In this document: positions 1 through 7,738 of the stretch, one piece after another
Numbering within the stretch: the stretch's first letter is position 1
Layout of the letters: every line of letters starts with the position of its first letter
Assembly (NCBI GenBank): GCA_016789625.1
Contig: JAEUQS010000535.1
Coordinates: 1 to 14,506, forward strand
Length of the DNA stretch: 14,506 nucleotides
Direction of reading: 5' to 3'
Source: Acidobacteriota bacterium
GTDB taxonomy: Bacteria > Acidobacteriota > Thermoanaerobaculia > UBA5066
Notes under the pieces: model-generated
Told to the model about the DNA's origin: nothing
The model's database searches: none
The model's input: only the letters and a program-made list of their open reading frames with translations
Made by a program: the position numbers and the translations under genes

Positions 1-764
1 AGCGCGAGCGGCAGGGTGGACAGGACCACGGCGGCGGCGAGCTGTCCCCAGGGCAGCTCGAACATCGAGGAGCCCGTGACGCTCGCGATGCCGGCCGTGA
101 CGGTCTTCTTCGCGTCCCGCGTCATGAACGTGAACGCCAGCATGAACTCGTTCCACGCGAAGATGAAGACGAGGATCCCCGCCGTCACCGCCGAAGGCAT
201 GGCCAGCGGCAGATGGATGAGGAGCAGCCGGCGGAGCGGACCCAGCCCGTCGAGCCGGGCGGCCTCGTCCACGCCGCTCGGGATCTGCCGGAAACCGCTC
301 TCGAGGATCCACACGGCGAGCGGGAGGTTCAGGAGGGCGTAGGGGATCACGAGCGCGACGGGCTCGTTGAGGCCGTGCAGCGCCCGCACCACTTCGTAGA
401 GCGGGAAGAGCAGCAGAATCGGCGGCACGAACGCGAGCACGAGGAGCGCCACCAGCCCCCGCTCCCGCACGCGCTCGGGCGCGCGGGCCAGAGCGGCGGC
501 CGCGATCGCGCCGAGAGCCAGAGCGAGGAGCGTCGACGCTCCGGCCACCAGCGCGCTGTTCCTGAGGTACGTCGCGAACGGCTTTCTCTCGAAGAGCGCG
601 TCGATGTGCCGCGCCGTGGGCGGCTGCGGCAGGTAGACGGTGGGAACGCGGGTGATCTGCCCGTCCTCTTTCACCGCCGTGAGCACCTGCCACAGTGCCG
701 GTGCGAGGCTCCAGACGAGAACGGCCACGACCGCGAGACCGAAGAGAGCGCGACGAGCTGTCAA
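1..764 (-). CDS. MalG-type carbohydrate ABC transporter permease (partial)
   Basis: This is the inner-membrane permease subunit of a CUT1-type sugar importer; the C-terminus runs off the left edge after about 254 residues. Reading from a TTG at 764, the N-terminal hydrophobic helix is at about 7-25. A periplasmic stretch follows, then membrane helices near 70-92, 104-124, 135-155 and 190-212. The coupling-helix EAA motif is clear at 167-186 (EAARLDGLG, ending in IHLP), the site where the ATPase docks. The TTG overlaps the TGA of the upstream fused permease gene by four bases (TTGA), which suggests translational coupling and supports this unusual start. The partner is the MalF-type half encoded just upstream. 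No ATPase gene is visible and it may lie beyond the edge. The sugar carried cannot be told from sequence. Confidence 0.9.
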   Translation of the reverse strand, partial: MTARRALFGLAVVAVLVWSLAPALWQVLTAVKEDGQITRVPTVYLPQPPTARHIDALFERKPFATYLRNSALVAGASTLLALALGAIAAAALARAPERVRERGLVALLVLAFVPPILLLFPLYEVVRALHGLNEPVALVIPYALLNLPLAVWILESGFRQIPSGVDEAARLDGLGPLRRLLLIHLPLAMPSAVTAGILVFIFAWNEFMLAFTFMTRDAKKTVTAGIASVTGSSMFELPWGQLAAAVVLSTLPLA

Positions 765-2806
765 GAGCGCATCCAGCGGGGCCGCGCGAGGCGGACGAGA
801 AGCGCCGCGAGAAGCACGGGGAGGGCGAACCCGTTGATCGCGATCGCGGCGCCGGCCGAGGGATCGAGGTAGCGGAAGTACGTCTGGAAGGCGTACAGCG
901 AGACCGTCTCGGTGGAGCCTCCCGGCCCGCCTCCGGTCATCACGTACACGAGGTCGAAGGCGCCGTAGGCCTGGATCGCGCGAAAGAGCGCCGCGGCCAG
1001 GATCGAGGGTGCGAGGAGCGGCAGCACGACCCATCGGAAACGCTGCACGGCCGACAGTCCGTCGATGCGCGCGGCCTCGAGCACGTCGAGCGGAATTCCC
1101 TGCAGGCCGGCGAGGACGATGAGGGCCACGAACGGCGTCGTCTTCCAGACGTCGGCGAGCACGAGCGCGGCCATCGCGCCGTTGGGGGAGCTGAGCCACG
1201 CGACGGGGCTCTGGATCAGCCCCGCACGCAACAGGAGATCGTTCGCGACGCCGAACGTGTCGTTGAAGATCCAGGCCCACGCGAGGCCCATCACGGCCGT
1301 GGGAAGGGCCCAGGGGAGAAGCGTGATCGCCCGGAGCAGCCCGCGGCCCCGGAAGCTCTCGTGGAGCAGGAGCGCGATGCCGATTCCCAGGAGGAGCTCG
1401 AGCGTCACGGAGGCGGCCGTGAAGACGGCGGTGTTCCGGAGCGACGACTGGAAGCGCGTGTCCCTCCACGGCGCGAACGGACGGAAGGAGCCCGTTTCCC
1501 GGGCGAGCAGGGCCCGGGTCTCGGAGGTCGCGGCGGCGAGCGCGGCTTCGGGAGTCGAGAGACCCGCGAGGGCCGCGCTGAGATGCCGCTGGAGGATGTC
1601 GGAGGAGAGGGCGTAGCCCGGGATCGCAGGACGCGCCACCGCGTTCTCGTGGAGGCGAAGGAGCTGCCCGAGGAAGGGGTTTGCCGCGAGGAGCTCGGGA
1701 TCCTCGTAGGCCGCGGCCAGCGCCGGCGCGTAGCCCGTCTCCCTGCAGAGCGCGCGCTGCCCCGCGGCCGAAATGGCGTGCCGTATGAAGTCCGTCGCGA
1801 GCTCGGGATGCCGGCTGTGGCGGGAGACTCCGAAGCCCCAGCCCCCCAGCGTTCCCGCGCTCGTTCCGCCGGCCGCGTGCACCATGGACGTGACACCGAC
1901 CCGACCCCTGACCTTCGACTCCGGCCTCTGCGAGAGCCGGTACACGAACGGCCAGTTGCGGAGGAACAGCACGCGCCCGTCCTGGAAGAGGCGGCGTCCT
2001 TCGTCTTCCTTGTAGGAGACGACGCCCGGTGGACTGATCGCCTCGGGGCCCGAGATGCTGCCCGTGAGGAACGAAAGCGCCCGGAGCGCCTCGGGGCGGT
2101 CCAGCCCCACCTCGAGCGTGTCGGCGTTCACCCAGAAGCCTCCGTGCCCGCGCAGGATCTCGAGGTAGTTACAGACGAGCCCCTCGTACTGACTGCCCTG
2201 AAAGACGTAGCCGTAGAGCTCGCCCGGCCTCTGCAACCGCTGTGCAGCCGAGCGCAGATCGTGAAACGTGCGGGGTGGGTCGAGTCCGCTCTCGGCGAGG
2301 AGATCGGCCCGATAGAAGAGGACGCCGACGTCCGTTCGAACGGGCACGCGGTAAAGGTGGCCCTGGTAGCGGCCCGCGTCGACGGCCGCGGGGAGGAGGC
2401 CCTCGAGTACCTGCGGCGGGAAGGCCGTCTCGAGCGGAAGCAGCCAGCGAGCGAACTTGGGCGTCCACGTGACGTCCATGTAAACGAGATCGAGGGAATC
2501 GTCTCCGGCGCGGAGCGACGCCGTGTACAGGTTTTCTCTCAGGTCCGTCGCGTTCGGGCCTTCCACGACCTCGACCGTCACGCCGGGGCGGGTCTTCTCG
2601 AAGTCGCGAGCGATGCCGGCCCACACATCCCGGTCGCTCGCGAGAACCAGGAACGCGATACGTTTCTTCGGCGGCTGCGCGGCGATATCGCCGGCACCCG
2701 CGGCGTCGAACGCCGCGAGAACGCCGGAGAGAAGTGCGAGGGTCGCGCGGGAAATTCCCGGTGCTCTCGGCGTCTTCAAGGCTCCGATCCTACCCGGGCA
2801 CTGCAT
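761..2806 (-). CDS. Fused solute-binding protein / MalF-type ABC permease
   Basis: This 681-residue protein joins two parts of a sugar importer that are normally separate. Residues 17-40 form a signal-like hydrophobic segment. Residues 48-440 resemble an extracellular solute-binding protein of the carbohydrate type (RIAFLVLASDRDVW at the start, YRVPVRTDVGVLFYR near 152-166). Residues 452-675 are a MalF-type permease with about five helices (458-482, 489-514, 542-569, 597-622, 652-674) and an EAA motif at 577-596 (EAARIDGLS). The usual first MalF helix is missing; the binding domain occupies the periplasmic position between it and helix 2, so the N-terminal signal segment may serve as that helix if it stays uncleaved. 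ATG 2806 overlaps the mscS-like stop by 17 bases. A TTG at 2779, preceded by AGGA, is a possible alternative start. It pairs with the MalG-type subunit that follows. The substrate is unknown. Confidence 0.92.
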   Translation of the reverse strand: MQCPGRIGALKTPRAPGISRATLALLSGVLAAFDAAGAGDIAAQPPKKRIAFLVLASDRDVWAGIARDFEKTRPGVTVEVVEGPNATDLRENLYTASLRAGDDSLDLVYMDVTWTPKFARWLLPLETAFPPQVLEGLLPAAVDAGRYQGHLYRVPVRTDVGVLFYRADLLAESGLDPPRTFHDLRSAAQRLQRPGELYGYVFQGSQYEGLVCNYLEILRGHGGFWVNADTLEVGLDRPEALRALSFLTGSISGPEAISPPGVVSYKEDEGRRLFQDGRVLFLRNWPFVYRLSQRPESKVRGRVGVTSMVHAAGGTSAGTLGGWGFGVSRHSRHPELATDFIRHAISAAGQRALCRETGYAPALAAAYEDPELLAANPFLGQLLRLHENAVARPAIPGYALSSDILQRHLSAALAGLSTPEAALAAATSETRALLARETGSFRPFAPWRDTRFQSSLRNTAVFTAASVTLELLLGIGIALLLHESFRGRGLLRAITLLPWALPTAVMGLAWAWIFNDTFGVANDLLLRAGLIQSPVAWLSSPNGAMAALVLADVWKTTPFVALIVLAGLQGIPLDVLEAARIDGLSAVQRFRWVVLPLLAPSILAAALFRAIQAYGAFDLVYVMTGGGPGGSTETVSLYAFQTYFRYLDPSAGAAIAINGFALPVLLAALLVRLARPRWMRS

Positions 2807-4400
2807 CGCGCCCTGCGAAGTGAACGGTCCGGGTCGGGAACGCGAACGAGCTTCCTTCCTCCTCGACGATCTCCATGAACCTGAGGTACATCTCCTGGCG
2901 GATCGCGAGGAACTCGGCCCAGTCGGTCGTCTCGAACCACGCCATCACCAGCAAGTTCAGCGACGACTCCCCGAACGACTGGAACGCCACGGTCACCGAG
3001 TCGGGCCAGAGCTTCGGGTGCGAGCGCAGCTCCGCTTCGAGCCGCGTCACGATCCGCCGGATCTGCGCCGATCCCGTTCCGTAGGTCAGGCCGATCTCCG
3101 TCGTGAGCCGGAGCCGGTCACGGGCGGCGAAGGTCTCCACGCGGAGCTCGGCGAGCCGCCCGTTCGGGATGGTCACGAGCGTGCGATCGAACGTGCGGAT
3201 GCGTGAGGATCTGAGGCCGATCCGCTCGACGTTCCCGAATGTGTCGTCGATCTTCACGAGGTCGCCCTCTCTGAAGGGCTGGTCGATGCCGATCGAGAAC
3301 GACCCGAACAGGTTCTCGACGGTCTTCTGGGCGGCGAGCGCGAGCGCGAGGCCGCCGATGCCGAGGCCTGCCAGGAGGCCGGTGACGGGATAGCCGAGAG
3401 CGGCGAGAGCCGAAACTGCGGCGAGGGCCGAGAGGAGGACCTTTCCAACCCTCGAAGACAGCGGGACGAGCGCGAGGGCGGACGGCCGCTGGCGGGCCCA
3501 GCCCGAGGAGGCGACGGCGTCGCGGACGAGGTCCAGCGCCCGGAGAGCCGCCCAGAACAGAACGATCAGGATGCCCGCGCGGCGGAGTCCGGCCAGCAGC
3601 CGGTCGGCGGGCTCGTAGAGGTTCAGAGCCGAGATGGATATCGCGACGACGACGAGCGCCCACAGGAGCGCGATCGGGCGCTCCAATCTTTCGGCGAGCT
3701 CGTCGTCGAGCGTCGACGACGTACGCCCGGCGACTCGGAGAAGAACGGCGTGCGTCAGGCGGCCGAGGAGCAGACCCACCCCCCAGCTCCCGACGAGAAT
3801 CAGGGGGAGAGCGAGCCACTGCCAGTACAGGAGGTCGCGCGGTCCCGGACGGAGGAGCGGAGCGGGCAGGTGCTCGAGAGCCCATCGGTTCCGGAGCGAG
3901 CCGTACAGCTCGTCGAGCCGCGTGACCGTGGCGCGATCGAAGATCCACGACGGGCCTTCGCCGTCCGTACGCACGAGTCGCACGGGGAGGCGGCCGCCGG
4001 GAACGTCGAACGTGGCGATCTCCTCGACGTCCGGCGGTAGCCCGTCGACCCGCTTTCCCTCGTCGAGCGGCGACAGGGCGCTCGGGTCGAGCCACGCGTA
4101 CGCATCCAGGACCGCCTTGACGCGTTCCGCGAGCGCAGCTGGTGAGCCGGCGACCTGCGGCCTTTCGAGAAACCGGGCGGCCTCGTCCCACCGGCCCGCT
4201 CGTGAGAGCTCGAGGAAAGAAACCACCGACGTCCGGGGAGAGCCAGGCGACGGATGCGCCCCGGACGCCGGTGAAGCCGCGGGCGGAGGAGGAGTGGCCT
4301 GCGCCCGAACCGGCTCGCCGGAGCACAAGAGAACGACTCCGGCGATGAGGACGCGGAGGTTGAAGCGCCGGAGGTGGAACGCTTCAGCCTCGCCCCTCAT
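2790..4400 (-). CDS. MscS-family mechanosensitive channel with periplasmic N-terminal domain
   Basis: This is a 536-residue small-conductance-type mechanosensitive channel, expected to open under membrane tension and release solutes on hypo-osmotic shock. A signal peptide is visible at about 10-34 (VLIAGVVLLCSG, then VRAQA). A proline-rich linker and a soluble domain (about 56-180) follow; that domain starts with SVVSFLELSRAGRWDEAARFL-type sequence seen in other extended MscS proteins. Helices lie near 192-215, 242-261, 272-290 and 318-335. The pore helix at about 336-370 has the Gly/Ala-rich GLGIGGLALALAAQ signature. The beta domain follows (EGDLVKI at 378-384, TIPNGRL at 410-416), then the C-terminal alpha/beta domain to 527. 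It is longer than E. coli MscS (286 aa). AAGGTGG lies 4 bases before the ATG. It sits between the antiporter and the ABC importer genes in one apparent operon. Confidence 0.93.
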   Translation of the reverse strand: MRGEAEAFHLRRFNLRVLIAGVVLLCSGEPVRAQATPPPPAASPASGAHPSPGSPRTSVVSFLELSRAGRWDEAARFLERPQVAGSPAALAERVKAVLDAYAWLDPSALSPLDEGKRVDGLPPDVEEIATFDVPGGRLPVRLVRTDGEGPSWIFDRATVTRLDELYGSLRNRWALEHLPAPLLRPGPRDLLYWQWLALPLILVGSWGVGLLLGRLTHAVLLRVAGRTSSTLDDELAERLERPIALLWALVVVAISISALNLYEPADRLLAGLRRAGILIVLFWAALRALDLVRDAVASSGWARQRPSALALVPLSSRVGKVLLSALAAVSALAALGYPVTGLLAGLGIGGLALALAAQKTVENLFGSFSIGIDQPFREGDLVKIDDTFGNVERIGLRSSRIRTFDRTLVTIPNGRLAELRVETFAARDRLRLTTEIGLTYGTGSAQIRRIVTRLEAELRSHPKLWPDSVTVAFQSFGESSLNLLVMAWFETTDWAEFLAIRQEMYLRFMEIVEEEGSSFAFPTRTVHFAGRDAVPG

Positions 4401-4422
4401 GAGGCCACCTTAGCGCAAGATC

Positions 4423-4436
4423 GTTTGAAGTCAAAC
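4423..4436. repeat. Short palindrome in the antiporter-mscS gap
   Basis: GTTTGA-AG-TCAAAC is a perfect 6-base inverted repeat with a 2-base centre (or a 5-base stem with a 4-base loop). It lies in the 47-base gap between the antiporter stop and the mscS-like start. It is AT-rich against a very GC-rich background. No T run follows on the minus strand, so it is not a classical terminator. It could be an operator or an mRNA hairpin; the function is unproven. Confidence 0.35.
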
Positions 4437-4447
4437 CTTCTGGGGCT

Positions 4448-5749
4448 TCATGCCGAAGGCCGCGAGAGGCTCCACTTGAGGAGCGGCGGTGTGACCATCG
4501 TCGTCACGATCACCATCACGACCACCGCCGAGAACGTGGCCGCGTCGACCACGCGCTCTCCCTTGATGGTGAGCGCGAGGCCGATGTTCGCGAAGATGAG
4601 GCCCACCTCCCCCCGCGGGATCATCCCGACGCCGATGGCGAGCCGGTTCATCCCCGCCTTCGCGCCGAGCGCGCAGGCCTGCTTGCCGAGGATGGCCGCG
4701 ACGGTGAGCGCCCCGGCGAGAGAGAGCACGCCCGGCTGGGTGAACGACTTCAGGTCGGTGTGCATCCCCATGAGCACGAAGAACACGGGCACCAGGAGCT
4801 GCGAGATGGGGTGGATCGCCTCCTCGAGCTCGTGGACGCCTTCGTCCGGGAATTCCCGGAACGCCGCGTCCTCGAGGATGAGCCCGGCGGCAAACGCGCC
4901 CACGATGGGCGCGAGGCCGATCGCGCTCGCGAGCCAGGAGAGGAAGAAGCAGAACGCGAGCGCGGTCGCCAGGAGCACGCCTCGGGTCTTGAGCTTCGAC
5001 GCGAGGCCGAACAGCTTCGGCGAGAGCCAGAGGCCCACCGCGATCGAGCCGAAGAGAAAGGCCACGGCCTTCGCCACGATGATCGCGATCGAAACGAAGG
5101 AAAGAGCGGTGCCCTGGTCTGCCGCGCCGATGAGGCCGGTGACGACGGCGAGGATCACGAGCCCCATGACGTCGTCGATCACGGCCGCGCCCAGAATCAC
5201 GCGGGCCTCGTCGGTCTGGGACTTCCCGAGGTCCTTCAGCACGCGGGCCGTGATGCCCACGCTCGTGGCGCAGAGCGTCGCGCCGAGGAACATGTGGACG
5301 TAGATACTGTGCTCGGGCAGGAGCACGCGGCCCACGCCCCAGCCCAGCGCGAACGGCGTGACGACTCCGAGGGTCGCGACGACGAGCGACGTGAACCCCA
5401 CCTTCATCATCTGCCCCACGGTGGATTCGAGGCCCACCTCGAAGAGCAGCACGACGACGCCGAGGCGCGCCAGCATGTCCACCATCTGGTCGGCCTTGAT
5501 GGGCTCGAAGAAGGGCAGGCCGAGCAGGGCGAGGTTCCCCAGGAGCACGCCCACCACGAGCTCGCCGAGGACCGCGGGCTGGCCCGCGCGCACCGCGACA
5601 TCGCCGCCGAGCTTCGCTGCCGCGAGGATCACCGCGAGCGCGAGGAGGACGGGCGCGACGGGATCGCTGCCCGAGGCGAGTGCGACCTCGGAGAGGAGCG
5701 CGCCTCCGATCACCAGGTAGCGCACGGGTCTCGAAAAGGCTCTCGACAT
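4448..5749 (-). CDS. CPA2-type Na+/H+ (cation:proton) antiporter
   Basis: This 433-residue membrane protein matches the NapA/KefB-like CPA2 family, which exchanges Na+ or K+ for H+ across the inner membrane. About 12-13 hydrophobic segments span residues 10-425. The paired aspartates of the ion site are present at D192-D193 (AAVIDDVMGLVILA). This DD form is known for electrogenic Na+/H+ exchangers, as against the ND form of electroneutral ones. Other family signatures are ARLGVVVLLFEVGLES (94-109), APIVGAFAAGLIL (280-292), the helix lysine K356 and GMIPRGEVGL (375-384). There is no C-terminal RCK/TrkA-N domain, so it is not a full KefB/KefC. ATG 5749 has no good Shine-Dalgarno sequence, so the start is less certain than the body. 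It is the first gene of the operon leading to the mechanosensitive channel and the ABC importer, which fits a role in salt or pH homeostasis. Confidence 0.93.
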   Translation of the reverse strand: MSRAFSRPVRYLVIGGALLSEVALASGSDPVAPVLLALAVILAAAKLGGDVAVRAGQPAVLGELVVGVLLGNLALLGLPFFEPIKADQMVDMLARLGVVVLLFEVGLESTVGQMMKVGFTSLVVATLGVVTPFALGWGVGRVLLPEHSIYVHMFLGATLCATSVGITARVLKDLGKSQTDEARVILGAAVIDDVMGLVILAVVTGLIGAADQGTALSFVSIAIIVAKAVAFLFGSIAVGLWLSPKLFGLASKLKTRGVLLATALAFCFFLSWLASAIGLAPIVGAFAAGLILEDAAFREFPDEGVHELEEAIHPISQLLVPVFFVLMGMHTDLKSFTQPGVLSLAGALTVAAILGKQACALGAKAGMNRLAIGVGMIPRGEVGLIFANIGLALTIKGERVVDAATFSAVVVMVIVTTMVTPPLLKWSLSRPSA

Positions 5750-5804
5750 GGGAGCGTTCTACCAGAAGTTCCTGTACCTTCCCTTCGAGGGGAGGAAGCC
5801 GTGA
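5748..5804 (+). other. Possible 18-residue leader ORF before the GT81-like gene
   Basis: An ATG at 5748 opens a frame coding MGAFYQKFLYLPFEGRKP. It stops at a TGA (5802-5804) that overlaps the GTG start of the next gene as GTGA, the same arrangement used between real genes elsewhere in this window. AAGG at 5736-5739 lies 8 bases upstream as a candidate ribosome site. The start codon lies opposite the antiporter start codon on the other strand. An 18-codon open frame can occur by chance, so this is weak evidence. Confidence 0.25.
5787..5797 (+). promoter_or_regulatory. Strong ribosome binding site deciding the GTG start at 5801
   Basis: GAGGGGAGGAA ends four bases before GTG 5801, with GGAGG five bases away. 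It marks this GTG as the start even though the frame stays open far upstream as an antisense shadow of the antiporter gene. The 51-base gap (5750-5800) between the two divergent starts must hold, or overlap, both promoters. I could not recognise -35/-10 boxes. Confidence 0.75.
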
Positions 5805-7021
5805 GCGATTTCCTGCAGACCGGTTCCGTCACCACTCTGACGCGCCTCGGCGCCCGCCCGACACACGAGATCGAAGAAGCCATCGCGCGGCACACCCGGC
5901 GCAACCGTGCCGCGCTGCTCGTGCCCTGCCTCGTCTCGGAGATGGACCGTCCCGCGCTCCTCCGCATCTGCGACCAGCTGCGCGAGGTGCCCTACCTCGA
6001 CACCGTGCTCATCTCTCTGGACCGGGCCGACGAGGCGGGCTATCGCAAGGCTCTCGAGTATTTCAAGCGGCTGGAGCGGCGCACCGTGGTCCTCTGGAAC
6101 GACGGCCCCGGAGTCACGGCTCTCCTCCGGAAGCTGCAAGAGAACGACCTCTATCTTGGGGAGCGGGGCAAGGGCCGCGCTTGCTGGATCGGCTTCGGCT
6201 ACCTCCTCGCGCAGGCCAACATCGAGTACATCGCGCTCCACGACGCCGACGTCCTCGACTACGACCGGGCCATGCTCGCGCGCCTGCTCTGGCCCATCAC
6301 CGATCCGATTCTCAACTTCGACTTCTGCAAGGGCTTCTATGCGCGCTACACCGACCGGCTCAACGGGCGCGTCGCGCGGCTGTTCGCGGGGCCCATCCTG
6401 CAGTCGCTTCGCGCGCTCGTGGGGAACCACCTCTACATCGAGTTCCTGATGTCGTTCCGCTACCCGCTCGCCGGGGAGTTCGCCCTTTCGGCCGATCTCG
6501 CGCGGCAGGTGCGGGTCCCGGCGGACTGGGGTCTCGAGATCGGCGTGCTCTCCGAGGTCTTCCGGCATCGCTCCCCGCGCCGAATCTGCCAGGTCGATCT
6601 GAGCGACCGCTACGACCACAAGCACCAGATCCTCTCCGCCGACGACCCCGGCGCGGGCCTCCACCGGATGGCGGTGGATATCGCGAAGCACCTTCTCCGT
6701 ACGCTCGCGGCAGCCGACGTCTCGATCAGCGAAGGGGGCCTGAAAGCGCTCCTCGCCTCGTACCAGCGCCGCGCCGAGGATGCCGTGGGCAGCTACTACG
6801 CTCTCGCGAAGTTCAACGGGCTCGTGTTTCCACGGCACGAAGAAGAGGTCGCGCTGAACACGTTTTCCAAGGCGCTCCGCTCGGCCGTGGATCAGTTCGT
6901 GGCCGATCCCCTTGGCGCGCCTCTCATTCCCAACTGGGCACGCGTGCTCTCGGCCGTTCCGGATGCCGGCGATCTTCTCCTCGAGACGGCGATCACCGAG
7001 GGCGGCATCCTGAACGGATAG
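5801..7021 (+). CDS. gpgS: GT81-like glucosyl-3-phosphoglycerate synthase
   Basis: This 406-residue cytoplasmic glycosyltransferase resembles the GT81 family, where GpgS transfers glucose from NDP-glucose to 3-phosphoglycerate, the first step of glucosylglycerate synthesis. The GT-A fold features are in order: a nucleotide-binding start (AALLVPCLVSEMDR, 37-50), GKG at 123-125, the metal-binding HDADVLDYD (147-155), KGFYARY (177-183), NGRVARL (188-194), YPLAGEFALS (221-230), WGLEIGVL (243-250) and QVDLSDRYDHKHQ (264-276). The spacing and order match GpgS rather than ordinary GT2 enzymes. GTG 5801 is chosen for its strong ribosome site. The gene is convergent with the operon encoding an MpgP-like phosphatase, 12 bases away, and that operon could supply the second step. 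The exact sugar donor (GDP- or UDP-glucose, or mannose) is not readable from sequence, so the family call is firmer than the substrate. Confidence 0.82.
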   Translation: MSDFLQTGSVTTLTRLGARPTHEIEEAIARHTRRNRAALLVPCLVSEMDRPALLRICDQLREVPYLDTVLISLDRADEAGYRKALEYFKRLERRTVVLWNDGPGVTALLRKLQENDLYLGERGKGRACWIGFGYLLAQANIEYIALHDADVLDYDRAMLARLLWPITDPILNFDFCKGFYARYTDRLNGRVARLFAGPILQSLRALVGNHLYIEFLMSFRYPLAGEFALSADLARQVRVPADWGLEIGVLSEVFRHRSPRRICQVDLSDRYDHKHQILSADDPGAGLHRMAVDIAKHLLRTLAAADVSISEGGLKALLASYQRRAEDAVGSYYALAKFNGLVFPRHEEEVALNTFSKALRSAVDQFVADPLGAPLIPNWARVLSAVPDAGDLLLETAITEGGILNG

Positions 7022-7033
7022 TGCCGAAGGACT

Positions 7034-7738
7034 CTACAGATGTCGGATGCCGGAGTCGTCGGCCTCGGCGCGGAGCTTCTTCTCCAGCCACTGCCGCGCG
7101 AGGTCGCGCGCCCCGAGGCCGAACGCCAGGGCAAGCGCGAGCACGATGCCGCCCATCACGATCGAGAAGGCCGCCACGAGAATCGCGCGGCCGAGCCCCA
7201 TGTGATCGAGCGCGATCGCGGTGAAGAACACGAGGACGACGCCGTGCACCGCGCGGGCTCCGGCGCGAGCCCAGGGCAATCCGGCGTTGACGGCCGCGAG
7301 GAGCACCGACCTACGCGCCAGCGCGGCCAGCCCGAGCCCCGCCACGAAGAGCAGCGTCGCGATGAGGATCTGCGGCAGGAGCGTCACGAGCCCGGAGAGA
7401 GCGTCGCGTAGCGCCGAGGGCTGGAGCGCGTTGATGCCCACCACGAGAGAGACGACCACCGCGGCCCAGAACGAGATGCTGCCCGCGAGCCGGTCCACGT
7501 TCGAGGGCAGGCCCGCCGCGCGCAGGATGCCGGCCGGGCCCTTCGCGGTGATGGCAGGCTCGGGGCTCCGGCCGCTCAGGCGGAGGAGTACCCGGAGGAG
7601 CGTTCGGAGAAGGAGGCCGAAGGCCGCGCCGAGCGCGAGCGCGACGATGAGCACGAGGAGCGCGGGAATGACGGCGAGGAAGGCCTCCAGAAGTCGTTCC
7701 AGTGCGATGCCGATCTCCGAGCCGAGCTTCTGAATCAC
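7034..7738 (-). CDS. Small TM-helix (mechanosensitive-channel-like) membrane protein
   Basis: This is a 234-residue integral membrane protein with about five hydrophobic segments (near 18-48, 87-106, 115-140, 155-178, 183-212). It ends in a short charged tail, and the FGLGARDLARQWLEKKLR motif closes the last helix. This motif and layout match the conserved TM-helix family (Pfam TM_helix) found in CmpX-type and other mechanosensitive-channel-related proteins. It lacks the MscS beta domain and could be a channel or an accessory protein. The GTG start at 7738 overlaps the TGA of the glycosyltransferase gene by four bases (GTGA), so it is likely translated together with the compatible-solute genes upstream. 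Transport activity is not established by sequence. Confidence 0.8.
   Translation of the reverse strand: MIQKLGSEIGIALERLLEAFLAVIPALLVLIVALALGAAFGLLLRTLLRVLLRLSGRSPEPAITAKGPAGILRAAGLPSNVDRLAGSISFWAAVVVSLVVGINALQPSALRDALSGLVTLLPQILIATLLFVAGLGLAALARRSVLLAAVNAGLPWARAGARAVHGVVLVFFTAIALDHMGLGRAILVAAFSIVMGGIVLALALAFGLGARDLARQWLEKKLRAEADDSGIRHL

Noticed and set aside
695..2878. Very long open frame on the plus strand opposite the fused ABC gene (727 codons)
   Set aside because: It is Arg/Glu/Gly-rich with no family signature and lies antisense to a well-supported transporter gene; such frames are common in high-GC DNA.
4448..5749. KefB/KefC glutathione-gated K+ efflux system
   Set aside because: The protein ends after the membrane domain with no RCK/TrkA-N domain, and no KefF/KefG ancillary gene is adjacent.
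4760..5800. Long N-terminal extension of the GpgS frame
   Set aside because: It is low-complexity His/Glu/Arg sequence antisense to the antiporter; a strong ribosome site marks GTG 5801 as the real start.
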